Shown here: one piece after another, positions 11,548 to 21,522 of the stretch
Layout: the number at the start of each line of letters is the position of its first letter
Position numbering within the stretch: position 1 is the stretch's first letter
Assembly (NCBI RefSeq): GCF_016811995.1
Contig: NZ_CP069159.1
Coordinates: 2,480,001 to 2,544,000 of the forward strand
DNA length: 64,000 nucleotides
DNA from: Citrobacter sp. R56
Lineage (GTDB): Bacteria > Pseudomonadota > Gammaproteobacteria > Enterobacterales > Enterobacteriaceae
Reading direction: 5' to 3'
Made by a program: the position numbers and the translations under genes
The notes under the pieces: model-generated
Databases searched by the model: none
Told to the model about the DNA's origin: nothing
What the model saw: the letters and a program-made list of their open reading frames with translations, nothing else

Positions 11548-11708
11548 GTTCACACCTCAACCCCATTTATCTGATAATTCACCTGCCCCATGATGCCCTC
11601 AGCGTACAGTCTGAGTGAAAAACACGCTGCAATATCAACAAAATATAAGCAACTTGTTTAAATACTCTGCGATCGAGTGAATTCAGAAAGAAAAATACCA
11701 TTTCCCTC

Positions 11709-11737
11709 TTGCCTCATCCTGACTCTGCCGCTAATAT
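11709..11737 (+). promoter_or_regulatory. sigma-70 promoter of the tRNA-Val pair
   Basis: TTGCCT, a 17-base spacer and TAATAT lie 27 bases before the first tRNA. A GC-rich discriminator (TCGTCCCCG) follows, as expected for a stable-RNA promoter under growth-rate and stringent control. Confidence 0.8.
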
Positions 11738-11763
11738 TCGTCCCCGTTGTCACCTACAACGTT

Positions 11764-11840
11764 GCGTTCATAGCTCAGTTGGTTAGAGCACCACCTTGAC
11801 ATGGTGGGGGTCGTTGGTTCGAGTCCAATTGAACGCACCA
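11764..11840 (+). tRNA. valV: tRNA-Val (GAC)
   Basis: A 77-base tRNA with encoded CCA. Acceptor GCGTTCA pairs with TGAACGC; anticodon stem CCACC/GGTGG encloses the loop TTGACAT with anticodon GAC at 11798-11800; TPsiC arm GGTTCGAGTCC. First of a tandem pair, as valV-valW in E. coli. This tRNA-Val locus is the insertion point of pathogenicity island 2 in Salmonella. Confidence 0.98.
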
Positions 11841-11844
11841 TTTT

Positions 11845-11921
11845 GCGTCCGTAGCTCAGTTGGTTAGAGCACCACCTTGACATGGTGGGGGTCGGTGGTT
11901 CGAGTCCACTCGGACGCACCA
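11845..11921 (+). tRNA. valW: tRNA-Val (GAC), second copy
   Basis: A 77-base tRNA four bases after the first, with the same GAC anticodon. Acceptor GCGTCCG pairs with CGGACGC, and CCA is encoded. It differs from the first copy mainly in the acceptor and T stems. No intrinsic terminator is obvious immediately downstream. Confidence 0.98.
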
Positions 11922-12285
11922 TTTCACAGCTTTGTGACCTGGTGCCTCGCTATTCTCATCGAATTTTTCTCAATATTATCAATACTTAGTTTTTATCTTA
12001 CTCGCGGTCAATAAAGCATTTTTCTGCTCTCAATTCCGTAGCCGTCCATTGCCTTCCACTTGCAGCCACAACGTTTTGGTTCATCTTAGATTAGCCCCAT
12101 CGATCACCAGACACTTCGTCGCGCTGAAACGTGAGGCAATCCTGGCAAAAAATCGATGTTCTATACTTAAAGAAGTGTCCCAGCAGCTGTTAAATCCCCG
12201 ATGCCTTACGCCCATCCTGAGAAAATGTTTCTGAACTGATTTCGCAACTGCTCCCGCGCGTTAACGTCGCATCAGAGCAACTTCG
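11922..12285. other. 364-base gap between valW and the glucan synthase gene
   Basis: No convincing gene, integrase remnant or duplicated tRNA 3' end is visible. In E. coli the genes ydhR and ydhS follow valW; they are absent here. The gap presumably carries the promoter of the glucan synthase gene, but no strong sigma-70 match stands out. Confidence 0.6.
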
Positions 12286-15200
12286 ATGAAAATGAATATC
12301 AGGGCGTGGTTCAGCCGTTTCCGTTTCTTACCGACTGTACCTGAGCAACAGGCGCTCCAGAGCAACGAACTGCCAGGCGAAAATAGTCTCAGAGCCGAGC
12401 TGTTTTCGACACCGCAGATGGCGCGTTTCGGACAAAAACTGGCGCGTTCCCATAAATTGTCTCCTGACCGGTTGCCTTACTCTCTTCTCAAACGACTGAG
12501 CGATAATGAGGCCGTCATTACGCAAAACTGCTATGTGCTCAATGCCGGAAAAAAGGCGAGCATTATGCCCGCTGGCGAGTGGCTGCTGGACAATTACTAC
12601 CTCATTGAGGAGCAGATCCGTATCGTTCGCCAGCACCTGCCGAAAAACTTCGGTAAAGGGCTACCGGCGCTGGCGTCGCCGCACCCGTGTCCACGCATTT
12701 ACGATATCGCGACCGAGGCCATCGCACACGGAGACGGACGCTGGGACACCGCCAGTCTGACCAGTTATATCACCGCTTATCAGCAAGTGGCGCCGCTCAC
12801 GTTAGGCGAGATATGGGCTTTACCTGGTATGCTGCGACTGGCCCTGATTGAAAATCTACGCCGCGTCAGCATAGAGGTGGTAGAAGCCCAGCAGGAACGC
12901 AATCTGGCCGACACCTGGGTTACGCGAATTGTCGAGTGCGCCGAGAATACCCCCGCAGACCTGATCATGGTGATTGCCGATCTGGCGCGCTCCCGCCCTC
13001 CGCTGAGCAGTGCATTTGTGGCCGAACTGGTTCGCCGCCTACAGGGGCGCGGCAATGTGCTGGCGCTGCCGCTGACCTGGATTGAGCAACGTCTTGCTGA
13101 GCAGGGCGTCACCGCCGATGCCCTCATTCATCGTTTCAACCAGCAGCTTGCCGCCAGCCAGCTTTCAGTAAGCAACAGTATCACCGGTTTGCGTTTACTG
13201 AGTGAAACCAACTGGGCCGATTTCGCTGAAGCCATGAGCGTGGTGGAACAGACGTTACGTCAGGACCCTGCCGGTATCTATCCCCTGATGCACTTTGATA
13301 CCCGCGACCATTACCGCCATGTGATTGAAATTCTGGCCCGGGGCAGCCGCTTCAGCGAACCCGACGTCGCCCGACGCGTGCTCACGCTCTCCAGAGAATC
13401 CCCCCCTGACACACCGGGACGCCATATTGGCTATTTTTTGATGGGTGAAGGCCGGAAGCGTCTGGAAATACAGCTGTCAGCCGACACCTCGCGGTTCATC
13501 CGCCTGCGGCACAGTTTCAACCAGATCCCCCTGCTCTCCTGGCTTGGCAGCCTGAGCCTGTTGACGATGGCGGCGACAACCGAAATAGTGCACGAAACGG
13601 CGCTGTCGGGGATGGGCTGGTTGCTGATACCGCTGGCGATACCGCTGATTGTGGCGATCAGCCAACTGGCAAGCGATCTGCTGAGTGAGGCGACCACCCG
13701 TTTTCGCTCACCGCGACCGCTACCGCGAATGGATTTTTCTGCCGGTATCCCGCAGGGTTCCGCGACCATGGTGGTGATCCCCTGTCTGCTGAACGATCGC
13801 GAAAGTATCAGCAAACTCATTACCCGTCTTGAGGTTTGCTGGCTTGGTAATCAGAGCGAACATCTCTGTTTCGCCCTGTTGACCGATTTCATTGATTCAG
13901 CGAATGAAAACTCGCCGGAAAACAGCGAACTGCTCGATCAGGCTCTCTCACAGATGCAGGATCTTAACCGGCGCTATCCGGCCAGCCGTCCCCGCTTTTA
14001 TCTGCTCCATCGGGCACCTGAATGGAACCCACCCCAGGGCGTATGGATGGGTTATGAACGCAAACGGGGCAAACTGGCGTTGCTCAACAGCTGGTTGCGT
14101 CATCCTGACACACAGTTTTCCAGCGTGGCCGGGCTGCCTGCTGATCTGTTACCGGAGGCGATCCGGTATGTGATTACGCTGGACAGTGATACGGTGCTGC
14201 CCCGTGATACCGCGCATAAGCTGGTCGCGACAATGGCGCATCCGCTGAACCGGCCGGAATATGACCCCGCACGCCAGCGGGTGGTCAAAGGATATGGAAT
14301 TTTACAGCCAGGGCTGGCGGAAGAGATGCCGCGTAACGGACAGGGTCACTATGCCGCCATGTGCAGCAGCGTTCCGGGCAACAACCCGTACTCGATGATG
14401 TCTTCCGATATCTATCAGGATCTCTTCGGAGAGGGGTCGTTTGTCGGGAAAGGAATTTACGATGTCGATATCTTTGTTCAGGCCACAAAAAATACCTGCC
14501 CTGAAAATCTGGTCCTCAGCCATGACTTACTGGAAGGGTGTTATGCCCGTTCAGGTCTGCTGAGCGAGGTCTTACTTTACGAACAATACCCGAATAACTA
14601 CCTTACCGACGTTGCACGAAGAACCCGCTGGATCCGCGGGGACTGGCAGTTGCTTAACTGGCTTAAACTCCGCGTCAGAAAGGCGGATGGAACTCACGAT
14701 AAAAACCCGTTATCCGCGCTTTCTTACTGGAAATTATTCGATAATCTGCGGCGCAGCCTGGTGGCGCCTTCGTTGCTGGCGCTTCTGTTTTGCACGCTGG
14801 TGTGGGTACCCAATCCATTTTACTGGCTGGGCGTCCTGGCGCTGGTATGGCTGCTACCCACGGCGATGGCCGTCACCCACGATCTCATCAGGAAACCCGC
14901 CCGCCGCCCTGTGGGACAACATCTGCTGCTGGTTGCGACCGGCGCACTGAAGCGGCTTTCCCGCATCGGGCTGAACATTGTCACCTTACCGCATGAAGCC
15001 GGGTACTCTTTATACGCCATTGCCGTGACGCTGTGGCGGCTGGGGTTCAGTCAACGCAACCTCAGTCAGTGGGCCAGCTTCAGCCCGGACAGCGATCGGA
15101 CGAAGACATCCCCCGTGCGCTTTTACCGGGCGATGTGGATGAATGTGGTCAGCGGTGTGGCGTTAACGGTGCTGACTGCGCAGGTTGCGCCGGGGTTCTC

Positions 15201-18200
15201 AGCGATGGCGTTGCCGGTCAGTATCATGTGGTGCCTGGCGCCACTGCTGCTGAGCTGGATGAGTCGCCCGCCAGTACGTAACGCATTTTCGCCCAATAAA
15301 GAGCAGAAACAGCTGTTACGGCAGACGAGCCGTGAGATCTGGGCCTTTTTTGAAACCTTCACGACGGAAAATGAGAACTGGCTTACGCCTGACAACTATC
15401 AGGAAATACCGCAGCCGGTGGTCGCCCACCGAACCTCGCCCACTAACATTGGTCTGTCGCTGATGGCCAACCTGACCGCATGGGATTTGGGCTATTTGCC
15501 CATCGGGGAGATGTTGCAGCGCATCACGCTCACCCTCGACGCGATGGATAAAATGGAGCACTTCCGCGGTCATTTGTATAACTGGTATGACACCCGCACC
15601 CTTGCGCCCCTCAACCCCCGTTATGTTTCAAGCGTCGACAGCGGCAATATGGCAGGCCATTTACTGACGCTACGCGAAGGGTTGTCTGCCCTGCGCAATC
15701 AGCCGGTCTTAAACAGCGAACAGGTACTGGCCGGACTGGACGACACGCTGAGCATCCTGGAAAAACACTGGGGGCAGAACGCGCCAACCGGGCTGCGACT
15801 GCTGCGAAAACATTGTCACAGCGCCTTCTCGTTGCCTCCGGCGCTGTTGTTTACCGAACTCAAAAAAATGCGCACTCAAAGCAACCATCTGACGGCGTTG
15901 TGTCATCACGAAGACCATCTTGTGCTGCGCTGGACTGAACACTTACAACATCAACTGGTCCTGATCTGCCACGAATGGACGCATTTGCTGGGCTGGTTAA
16001 CGCCAGAGTATGACGCGCAGGCCCTGCCGTCACTGAACTGGCTTGCTCAGGCAACATTTACCGGCGAAGGAACACCTCCGGCATCGACGATCGCGCTGGC
16101 ACGCATGCGACTGAATATCATCACCGAGCTGGAACAGCGGCTGAATGAGCATGCACGCATGGATTTCACCTTCCTGTACAGCAACGTGACCAGCCTGCTC
16201 AGCATTGGCTACAACTGCGACAGTAATACGCTGGATAAGAGTCACTATGACCTGTTGCCCTCCGAAATTCGCCTGACCAGCTTTCTCGCCATCGCAACCA
16301 ACCAGTTGCCGCTCAAAAGCTGGTACGCCCTGGGGCGGCTGTTCACCACCATTGAGAAAGAGACTGCGCTGATGTCCTGGAGCGGCTCAATGTTTGAATA
16401 TCTGATGCCCAATCTGGTGATGCCCACCTGTCCCGGCAGCCTGCTTGACGACATGAACCAGTCGGCGGTGATGCGCCAGATTCACTGGGGAAAAGAGCGC
16501 GGGGTGCCGTGGGGCGTTTCAGAGTCTGGCTACCACGCGTTTGATGTTCAACACAATTATCAGTATCAGGCATTTGGCGTTCCTGGCCTGGGTCTTCGCC
16601 GGGGGCTGGCCGACGATATGGTGGTCGCCCCTTACGCCACGCTACTGGCACTGATGGTTTCACCACTGAAAGCCTGTGAGAACCTGGCAAGGCTGGAGAA
16701 AACCGGCGCTCGCGGCGAATACGGCTTTTATGAAGCGCTGGACTATACGCCGTCACGCCTGGCAACCGGACAGCTGTATGCCGTGGTGCAGTCATGGATG
16801 GCGCACCATCAGGGCATGGCCTTTCAGGCTCTGGCTCACGTGTTGCTTAACGCCCCGATGGCCGACAGATTCATGTCGAGTACGGCGTTTCAGTCGGCGA
16901 GCCTGCTGTTGCAGGAGCGGGTGCCGGATGCAGTCGATCTCTACAGCCCGCGCCGCCATTTTGAATCTCATGAAGGGAGAGTCAAACCGGTTCGCTACGA
17001 ACCCCGCATTTTCACCCGGGTAGACAGCCTGGTTCCTGAAGTGCAGCTGTTGTCCAATAGCCATTACCATCTGATGATGACGCCTGGCGGCGGTGGTTAC
17101 AGCCGCTGGAACGATATCGCCCTCACCCGCTGGCACAGCGATACCACCCGCGATAACTGGGGGGCATTCTGCTATATCAGCGATACGCAAACGGGTGAAG
17201 TCTGGAGCAATACCTGGCAACCCACGGCAGATAACAACTGTCACGATGAAGTGATATTTACCGATGCGGGCGCGGAATTCAGACGCACGCTCGGCGCGAT
17301 CAGCGTCAAAACGCAGATTGTGGTCTCGCCGGAAGATGATATTGAACTGCGGCGGGTAACGCTGCTGCATCATGGCCGTCACCCGCGTCTCCTGGAACTG
17401 ACGACCTACGCGGAAGTGGTGCTGGCGCCTGCGGCCAGCGATCTGGCGCATCCGGCATTCAGCAATTTATTTATCCAGACTGAGCTTATCCCCGCCCAGA
17501 ATGCCATCCTCTGTCACCGACGTCCTCGCTCTCCGGATGAACCAAATCCCTGGCTGTTTCACATGATGGTGGTGCATGGCGACACGCGGAAGAACGTCTC
17601 GTTTGAAACCGACAGAGCGAAATTTCTCGGTCGCGGCAGAAGCCCGGCAGAGGCTCTGACGGTCAGACAACACGGGCCGCTCAGCAACACGGCGGGATCC
17701 GTGCTGGATCCGGTACTGGCGATACGCCACGCCGTCACCCTGCAACCCGGACAGCCGGTGATTATTGATATCCTGTATGGTCTCAGTGAAAGCCGTCAGC
17801 AAAGCCTGGCGCTACTGGAAAAATATCGCGATCACCCCATTGCCGATCGCGTCTTCGAACTGGCCTGGTCGCACAGTCTGGTGGTATTACGGCAGATTAA
17901 TGCCAATGAAGACGATGCCGCGCTGTTTAACCGCCTCGCCAGCGCGATCCTTTACCCCTGCCAGGAACTGCGTGCCGACAGCCAGACAATCAGCCGTAAC
18001 CGGCGCGGGCAATCGGGTCTGTGGGGCTGGGCGATTTCTGGCGATCTGCCCATTGTGCTTCTCAGTATCACCAGCGAGGAGAGCATGCCCTCCGTTACCA
18101 CGCTGATTCAGGCGCACCGCTACTGGCGGCTAAAAGGGCTGGTGGCGGATTTAGTGATTCTGAATGACAGTCCAGGAGGTTATCAGCAGGCGCTGCAAAA

Positions 18201-20865
18201 CCAGATTATGGATCTGATTTATGCCGGTTCTGAAGCCAGTCAACTGGATAAATCCGGCGGGATTTTTGTCCGTAATGGCGAGCATCTTTCCGCCGAAGAC
18301 AAGCTGCTTTTGCTGAGTGTGGCGCACCTGTATCTGGATGACCGCGCAGGCGGGCTGAATGAACAGCTTGATCAGCGTATTCATCTCCCTAAAACATCGG
18401 TGCGGCCTTTTATTCCGCACGTTGGGCCGGGGATAAACCAGCATCTCCCCTGGACACCGGATACCGCTCAGCTGTTCCATTTCAACGGTCTTGGCGGTTT
18501 TTCTCAGGATGGTCGTGAATATCAGATTGTGCTCAGGGAAAACGAACCGACTCCCGCCCCGTGGTCAAACGTGCTGGCAAATGCCGGTTTCGGCAGCGTA
18601 TTGTCGGAAGCAGGACAAGCCTATAGCTGGTATATGAATGCCCATGAATACCGGTTAACGCCGTGGGAAAATGACCCGGTCAGTGACCGCAGCGGCGAAG
18701 CCTTCTATTTGCGTGATGAAGAGAGCGGCGTGTGCTGGTCGCCGACCACGCTGCCGGTACGCGGCGAGGGGGATTATCTTACCCGCCACGGTTTCGGCTA
18801 CAGCGTGTTCTCTCATCGTGAGTGCGGCATCGACAGCGAACTGACGGTGCTGGTTGCTGAACAGGCTTCGGTTAAACTGGCAATTCTGACGCTCAGTAAC
18901 AATTCCGGGCGCACGCGCAGACTATCAGTTACGGGCTATGTGGAATGGACACTGGGTGAATCCCGGGCACGTTCCGCGCTGCATGTTGTCACCCATGCCG
19001 CAAGCGTTGCCGGTGGATGCGCCGTGATGGCCAATAACTTTTATGGCGCCAGCGGTGCCGGACGCACCGCATTTTTTGCTGTTACCGGCGTGCATTGCTC
19101 GCTGACGGGCGATCGCCGTGAGTTTCTCGGTCGTCAGGGTTCACTGCAAAAACCGGCGGCATTAAGCCTGCGCAGACTGTCTGATAAAACAGGCGCCGGT
19201 CTTGACCCCTGCGGCGCAGTGCAGTCTGCGACCACACTTATCGATGGCGATCAACGGACGTTTATTTTTGTGCTCGGCGTTGGCGAAGATCAGGCTCAGG
19301 CCCAGGCAACGCTCACCCGCTATCTCAACGAAGAGGCCGCGCGCGAAGAGCTGAACAAGGTTCATCGCTACTGGCACCACATGCTCGATAAAATGGTGAT
19401 CAACACGCCGGACAGTACCGTTAATTTACTGGTGAACGGCTGGCTGCTGTACCAGACGATGGCCTGTCGCCTGATGGCGCGCAGCGGCTACTATCAGTCC
19501 GGCGGCGCATTTGGTTTTCGCGATCAATTGCAGGATACGCTGGCGTTGAGCCACACCGCGCCGCAACGGCTGCGCGAGCAGATTGTCCTCTGTGCGTCAC
19601 GGCAGTTCACTGAAGGCGATGTCCAGCACTGGTGGCACCCGCCTCAGGGCAGTGGCGTGCGCACACGTTGTTCGGACGACTATCTCTGGCTGCCGCTGGC
19701 CGTCTGTCACTATGTGGCAACAACCGGAGATGCAGAGGTACTGGAACAGCTCATACCTTATCTGGAAGGTCGCCTGCTCCAGCCGGGCGAAGAGTCCGTT
19801 TACGACACGCCGGTAACCAGCGCCATCGAAGAGACGCTCTGGTTGCACTGCGTGAAAGCCATTCGGCATGGGCTACAGTTTGGGCAGCATGGCCTGCCGC
19901 TCATCGGGGCGGGCGACTGGAATGACGGGATGAACCGGGTCGGCATTGAAGGTAAAGGTGAAAGCGTCTGGCTGGGGTTCTTCCTGTATGACATTTTACT
20001 GCGCTTTGCCGATCTTGCCGAACAGCGTCAGGACGCCAGTATTGCTTTGCTGTGTCGCACGCAGGCCGTGCAATTACAGAAAAACCTCGATGCCTCTGGC
20101 TGGGACGGTGAATGGTACCGACGCGGATATTTTGATGGCGGCGAACCTCTTGGTTCCAGGCTTTCGCAGGATTGTCAGATTGATGCCATCGCGCAAAGCT
20201 GGTCCGTACTCTCCGGTGCCGGAAGTCCGGAACGCAGCGCCCGGGCCATGCAGTCGCTGGATGAACGTCTGGTAGACCGCGATGCTGGCCTGATCAAACT
20301 GCTGGCGCCACCGTTCGATGGTCACGGACCGAATCCGGGTTACATTCAGGGATATCTGCCTGGCGTGCGGGAAAACGGTGGGCAGTATACGCATGGCGCA
20401 ATCTGGGCAATCATGGCGTTTGCCCGGATGGGCAAAACCGCACGCGCCTGGCAGTTGTGGTCGATGATCAATCCGATAAACCATGCGCGAAATGCCAGCG
20501 AAGTAGAAATATATAAAGCGGAGCCTTACGTCATGAGTGCGGATGTTTACAGCGTCGCGCCGCATACCGGACGTGCCGGCTGGAGTTGGTATACCGGATC
20601 TTCTGGCTGGGCATACCGACTGCTGACTGAGGAACTACTGGGAATTAAACGTTACGCAGACACCTTCACTGTTCACGCTCAGTTGCCTGATGAATGGCCG
20701 TCACTCAGCCTGACGTATCAGCATGGCCACAGCGGGTATCACATCACCATTTCGCGCGGCAGCGAGGAATATCGGGTCACACTGGATAGCAACACACTGC
20801 CAGATGATAAAATCCCGCTGTTGGATGACGGGCAAAACCATACGGTTGATATCCTGCAAAAGTGA
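12286..20865 (+). CDS. cyclic beta-1,2-glucan synthase (NdvB/ChvB/Cgs type)
   Basis: An uninterrupted 2859-residue protein with the full architecture of cyclic beta-1,2-glucan synthases: an N-terminal region, a membrane segment pair near residues 417-460, then a GT84 glycosyltransferase with DSD at about 633-635 and RRTRWIRGDW ending near 786. More helices follow, then a glycoamylase-like domain (about 1360-1525; SMFEYLMPNLVMPTCPGSLL), and tandem GH94-type domains with the phosphorylase catalytic motif DWNDGMN at about 2544-2550. Such enzymes use UDP-glucose at the inner membrane for initiation, elongation, length control and cyclisation of osmoregulated periplasmic glucans. ATG at 12286 has only a weak GAGCAA upstream. 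No glucan exporter gene is adjacent. No frameshift seen. Product identity is from family architecture, not tested. Confidence 0.92.
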   Translation: MKMNIRAWFSRFRFLPTVPEQQALQSNELPGENSLRAELFSTPQMARFGQKLARSHKLSPDRLPYSLLKRLSDNEAVITQNCYVLNAGKKASIMPAGEWLLDNYYLIEEQIRIVRQHLPKNFGKGLPALASPHPCPRIYDIATEAIAHGDGRWDTASLTSYITAYQQVAPLTLGEIWALPGMLRLALIENLRRVSIEVVEAQQERNLADTWVTRIVECAENTPADLIMVIADLARSRPPLSSAFVAELVRRLQGRGNVLALPLTWIEQRLAEQGVTADALIHRFNQQLAASQLSVSNSITGLRLLSETNWADFAEAMSVVEQTLRQDPAGIYPLMHFDTRDHYRHVIEILARGSRFSEPDVARRVLTLSRESPPDTPGRHIGYFLMGEGRKRLEIQLSADTSRFIRLRHSFNQIPLLSWLGSLSLLTMAATTEIVHETALSGMGWLLIPLAIPLIVAISQLASDLLSEATTRFRSPRPLPRMDFSAGIPQGSATMVVIPCLLNDRESISKLITRLEVCWLGNQSEHLCFALLTDFIDSANENSPENSELLDQALSQMQDLNRRYPASRPRFYLLHRAPEWNPPQGVWMGYERKRGKLALLNSWLRHPDTQFSSVAGLPADLLPEAIRYVITLDSDTVLPRDTAHKLVATMAHPLNRPEYDPARQRVVKGYGILQPGLAEEMPRNGQGHYAAMCSSVPGNNPYSMMSSDIYQDLFGEGSFVGKGIYDVDIFVQATKNTCPENLVLSHDLLEGCYARSGLLSEVLLYEQYPNNYLTDVARRTRWIRGDWQLLNWLKLRVRKADGTHDKNPLSALSYWKLFDNLRRSLVAPSLLALLFCTLVWVPNPFYWLGVLALVWLLPTAMAVTHDLIRKPARRPVGQHLLLVATGALKRLSRIGLNIVTLPHEAGYSLYAIAVTLWRLGFSQRNLSQWASFSPDSDRTKTSPVRFYRAMWMNVVSGVALTVLTAQVAPGFSAMALPVSIMWCLAPLLLSWMSRPPVRNAFSPNKEQKQLLRQTSREIWAFFETFTTENENWLTPDNYQEIPQPVVAHRTSPTNIGLSLMANLTAWDLGYLPIGEMLQRITLTLDAMDKMEHFRGHLYNWYDTRTLAPLNPRYVSSVDSGNMAGHLLTLREGLSALRNQPVLNSEQVLAGLDDTLSILEKHWGQNAPTGLRLLRKHCHSAFSLPPALLFTELKKMRTQSNHLTALCHHEDHLVLRWTEHLQHQLVLICHEWTHLLGWLTPEYDAQALPSLNWLAQATFTGEGTPPASTIALARMRLNIITELEQRLNEHARMDFTFLYSNVTSLLSIGYNCDSNTLDKSHYDLLPSEIRLTSFLAIATNQLPLKSWYALGRLFTTIEKETALMSWSGSMFEYLMPNLVMPTCPGSLLDDMNQSAVMRQIHWGKERGVPWGVSESGYHAFDVQHNYQYQAFGVPGLGLRRGLADDMVVAPYATLLALMVSPLKACENLARLEKTGARGEYGFYEALDYTPSRLATGQLYAVVQSWMAHHQGMAFQALAHVLLNAPMADRFMSSTAFQSASLLLQERVPDAVDLYSPRRHFESHEGRVKPVRYEPRIFTRVDSLVPEVQLLSNSHYHLMMTPGGGGYSRWNDIALTRWHSDTTRDNWGAFCYISDTQTGEVWSNTWQPTADNNCHDEVIFTDAGAEFRRTLGAISVKTQIVVSPEDDIELRRVTLLHHGRHPRLLELTTYAEVVLAPAASDLAHPAFSNLFIQTELIPAQNAILCHRRPRSPDEPNPWLFHMMVVHGDTRKNVSFETDRAKFLGRGRSPAEALTVRQHGPLSNTAGSVLDPVLAIRHAVTLQPGQPVIIDILYGLSESRQQSLALLEKYRDHPIADRVFELAWSHSLVVLRQINANEDDAALFNRLASAILYPCQELRADSQTISRNRRGQSGLWGWAISGDLPIVLLSITSEESMPSVTTLIQAHRYWRLKGLVADLVILNDSPGGYQQALQNQIMDLIYAGSEASQLDKSGGIFVRNGEHLSAEDKLLLLSVAHLYLDDRAGGLNEQLDQRIHLPKTSVRPFIPHVGPGINQHLPWTPDTAQLFHFNGLGGFSQDGREYQIVLRENEPTPAPWSNVLANAGFGSVLSEAGQAYSWYMNAHEYRLTPWENDPVSDRSGEAFYLRDEESGVCWSPTTLPVRGEGDYLTRHGFGYSVFSHRECGIDSELTVLVAEQASVKLAILTLSNNSGRTRRLSVTGYVEWTLGESRARSALHVVTHAASVAGGCAVMANNFYGASGAGRTAFFAVTGVHCSLTGDRREFLGRQGSLQKPAALSLRRLSDKTGAGLDPCGAVQSATTLIDGDQRTFIFVLGVGEDQAQAQATLTRYLNEEAAREELNKVHRYWHHMLDKMVINTPDSTVNLLVNGWLLYQTMACRLMARSGYYQSGGAFGFRDQLQDTLALSHTAPQRLREQIVLCASRQFTEGDVQHWWHPPQGSGVRTRCSDDYLWLPLAVCHYVATTGDAEVLEQLIPYLEGRLLQPGEESVYDTPVTSAIEETLWLHCVKAIRHGLQFGQHGLPLIGAGDWNDGMNRVGIEGKGESVWLGFFLYDILLRFADLAEQRQDASIALLCRTQAVQLQKNLDASGWDGEWYRRGYFDGGEPLGSRLSQDCQIDAIAQSWSVLSGAGSPERSARAMQSLDERLVDRDAGLIKLLAPPFDGHGPNPGYIQGYLPGVRENGGQYTHGAIWAIMAFARMGKTARAWQLWSMINPINHARNASEVEIYKAEPYVMSADVYSVAPHTGRAGWSWYTGSSGWAYRLLTEELLGIKRYADTFTVHAQLPDEWPSLSLTYQHGHSGYHITISRGSEEYRVTLDSNTLPDDKIPLLDDGQNHTVDILQK

Positions 20866-20880
20866 GGCCGTCGTAAAATG

Positions 20881-20905
20881 CGCATTAACGTCTGCCGTTA
20901 ATGCG
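20881..20905. terminator. 10-bp hairpin between convergent genes
   Basis: CGCATTAACG and CGTTAATGCG pair perfectly around TCTGC, 15 bases after the glucan synthase stop and overlapping the last codons of the convergent small gene. The T-tract is poor (TTGATT), so termination strength is uncertain. Confidence 0.5.
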
Positions 20906-21118
20906 TTGATTATCTCTGAGAACATCAATCGCGGTCTGCATCGCCACTTTATCATCCCTTCTTTTTTGCTTTCCCTGCATGACCTGAAGGTACTCAAGCA
21001 GCGTCCGGGTGTTAATTGGCCGGCCCTGTTTACCAACAGCCAGCACGGCTTCGCCAAGGATAATTTTCACTGGCGGCAATTGTGCCGGGTACCAGTCAAG
21101 AGTGTCTTCTGATTTCAT
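20885..21118 (-). CDS. small protein, possibly YmgB/AriR-like regulator
   Basis: A 77-residue product if started at the ATG at 21118 (MKSEDTLDWYPAQLPP); in-frame ATGs at 21142 and 21202 are possible but have no better ribosome site (GAGAAA precedes 21118). The central part, VKIILGEAVLAVGKQGRPIN then RTLLEYLQVMQ and later AMQTAIDVL, resembles by eye the helical dimerisation region of YmgB/AriR/YcgZ, small connector proteins of acid resistance, biofilm and Rcs signalling. Similarity is short and not verified. Convergent with the glucan synthase gene. Confidence 0.55.
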   Translation of the reverse strand: MKSEDTLDWYPAQLPPVKIILGEAVLAVGKQGRPINTRTLLEYLQVMQGKQKRRDDKVAMQTAIDVLRDNQRINGRR

Positions 21119-21265
21119 TATAAATTTCTCATGGAAGGGCATTATATCACAATATCTAGTCTTACTCTCTGACGCATTCCCCAGACACAGAACCAAACAC
21201 ATATAAGCTCAATATTATTAAATATAGGCGTATACTTAATTATTAAACTTCTGGAGTGTTAATTT

Positions 21266-21442
21266 ATGTCTTATACAAGTGGCTTGCGAAAATTTAAAGA
21301 AAGACCTGTGCATGTAACCTGCCCTGCCTGTAACCACACGGCAGACCAAAAAGCAGGTAAACTGCGAAAAGATGCGGTGCTGGAATGTCCTTCATGCGGG
21401 CTGTTATTTCTACCATCAGAATGCTGGTGCATTGGCGGCTAG
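21266..21442 (+). CDS. small zinc-ribbon protein (58 aa), YnfU-like
   Basis: A 58-residue frame beginning MSYTSGLRKFKERPVHVTC with two CPxC knuckles, C19-P-A-C22 and C41-P-S-C44, spaced as a treble-clef or zinc-ribbon fold. An additional C53-W-C55 pair lies near the C-terminus. A good ribosome site (TGGAGTG) sits 8 bases before the ATG. It resembles small enterobacterial zinc-binding proteins of the YnfU group, but this is recalled similarity. Function unknown. Confidence 0.7.
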   Translation: MSYTSGLRKFKERPVHVTCPACNHTADQKAGKLRKDAVLECPSCGLLFLPSECWCIGG

Positions 21443-21522
21443 CCAGCAATTCCCTCTTCGAAAGAAAACGAAACAGGAAAATAACCACATATCAATGTGA
21501 TACTGTGATAAAGGTGAATCTC

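Noticed and set aside
11731..11922. Reverse-strand ORF over the tRNA-Val pair
   Set aside because: Its duplicated peptide is only the antisense translation of the two tandem tRNAs, a common database artefact.
11922..12285. Search for an integrase gene or duplicated tRNA-Val 3' end (att site) marking a genomic island
   Set aside because: No integrase and no copy of the tRNA 3' end could be seen in the window.
12286..20865. Possible frameshift or split in the very long glucan synthase gene
   Set aside because: The frame is open throughout and all family domains appear in order at the usual total length.
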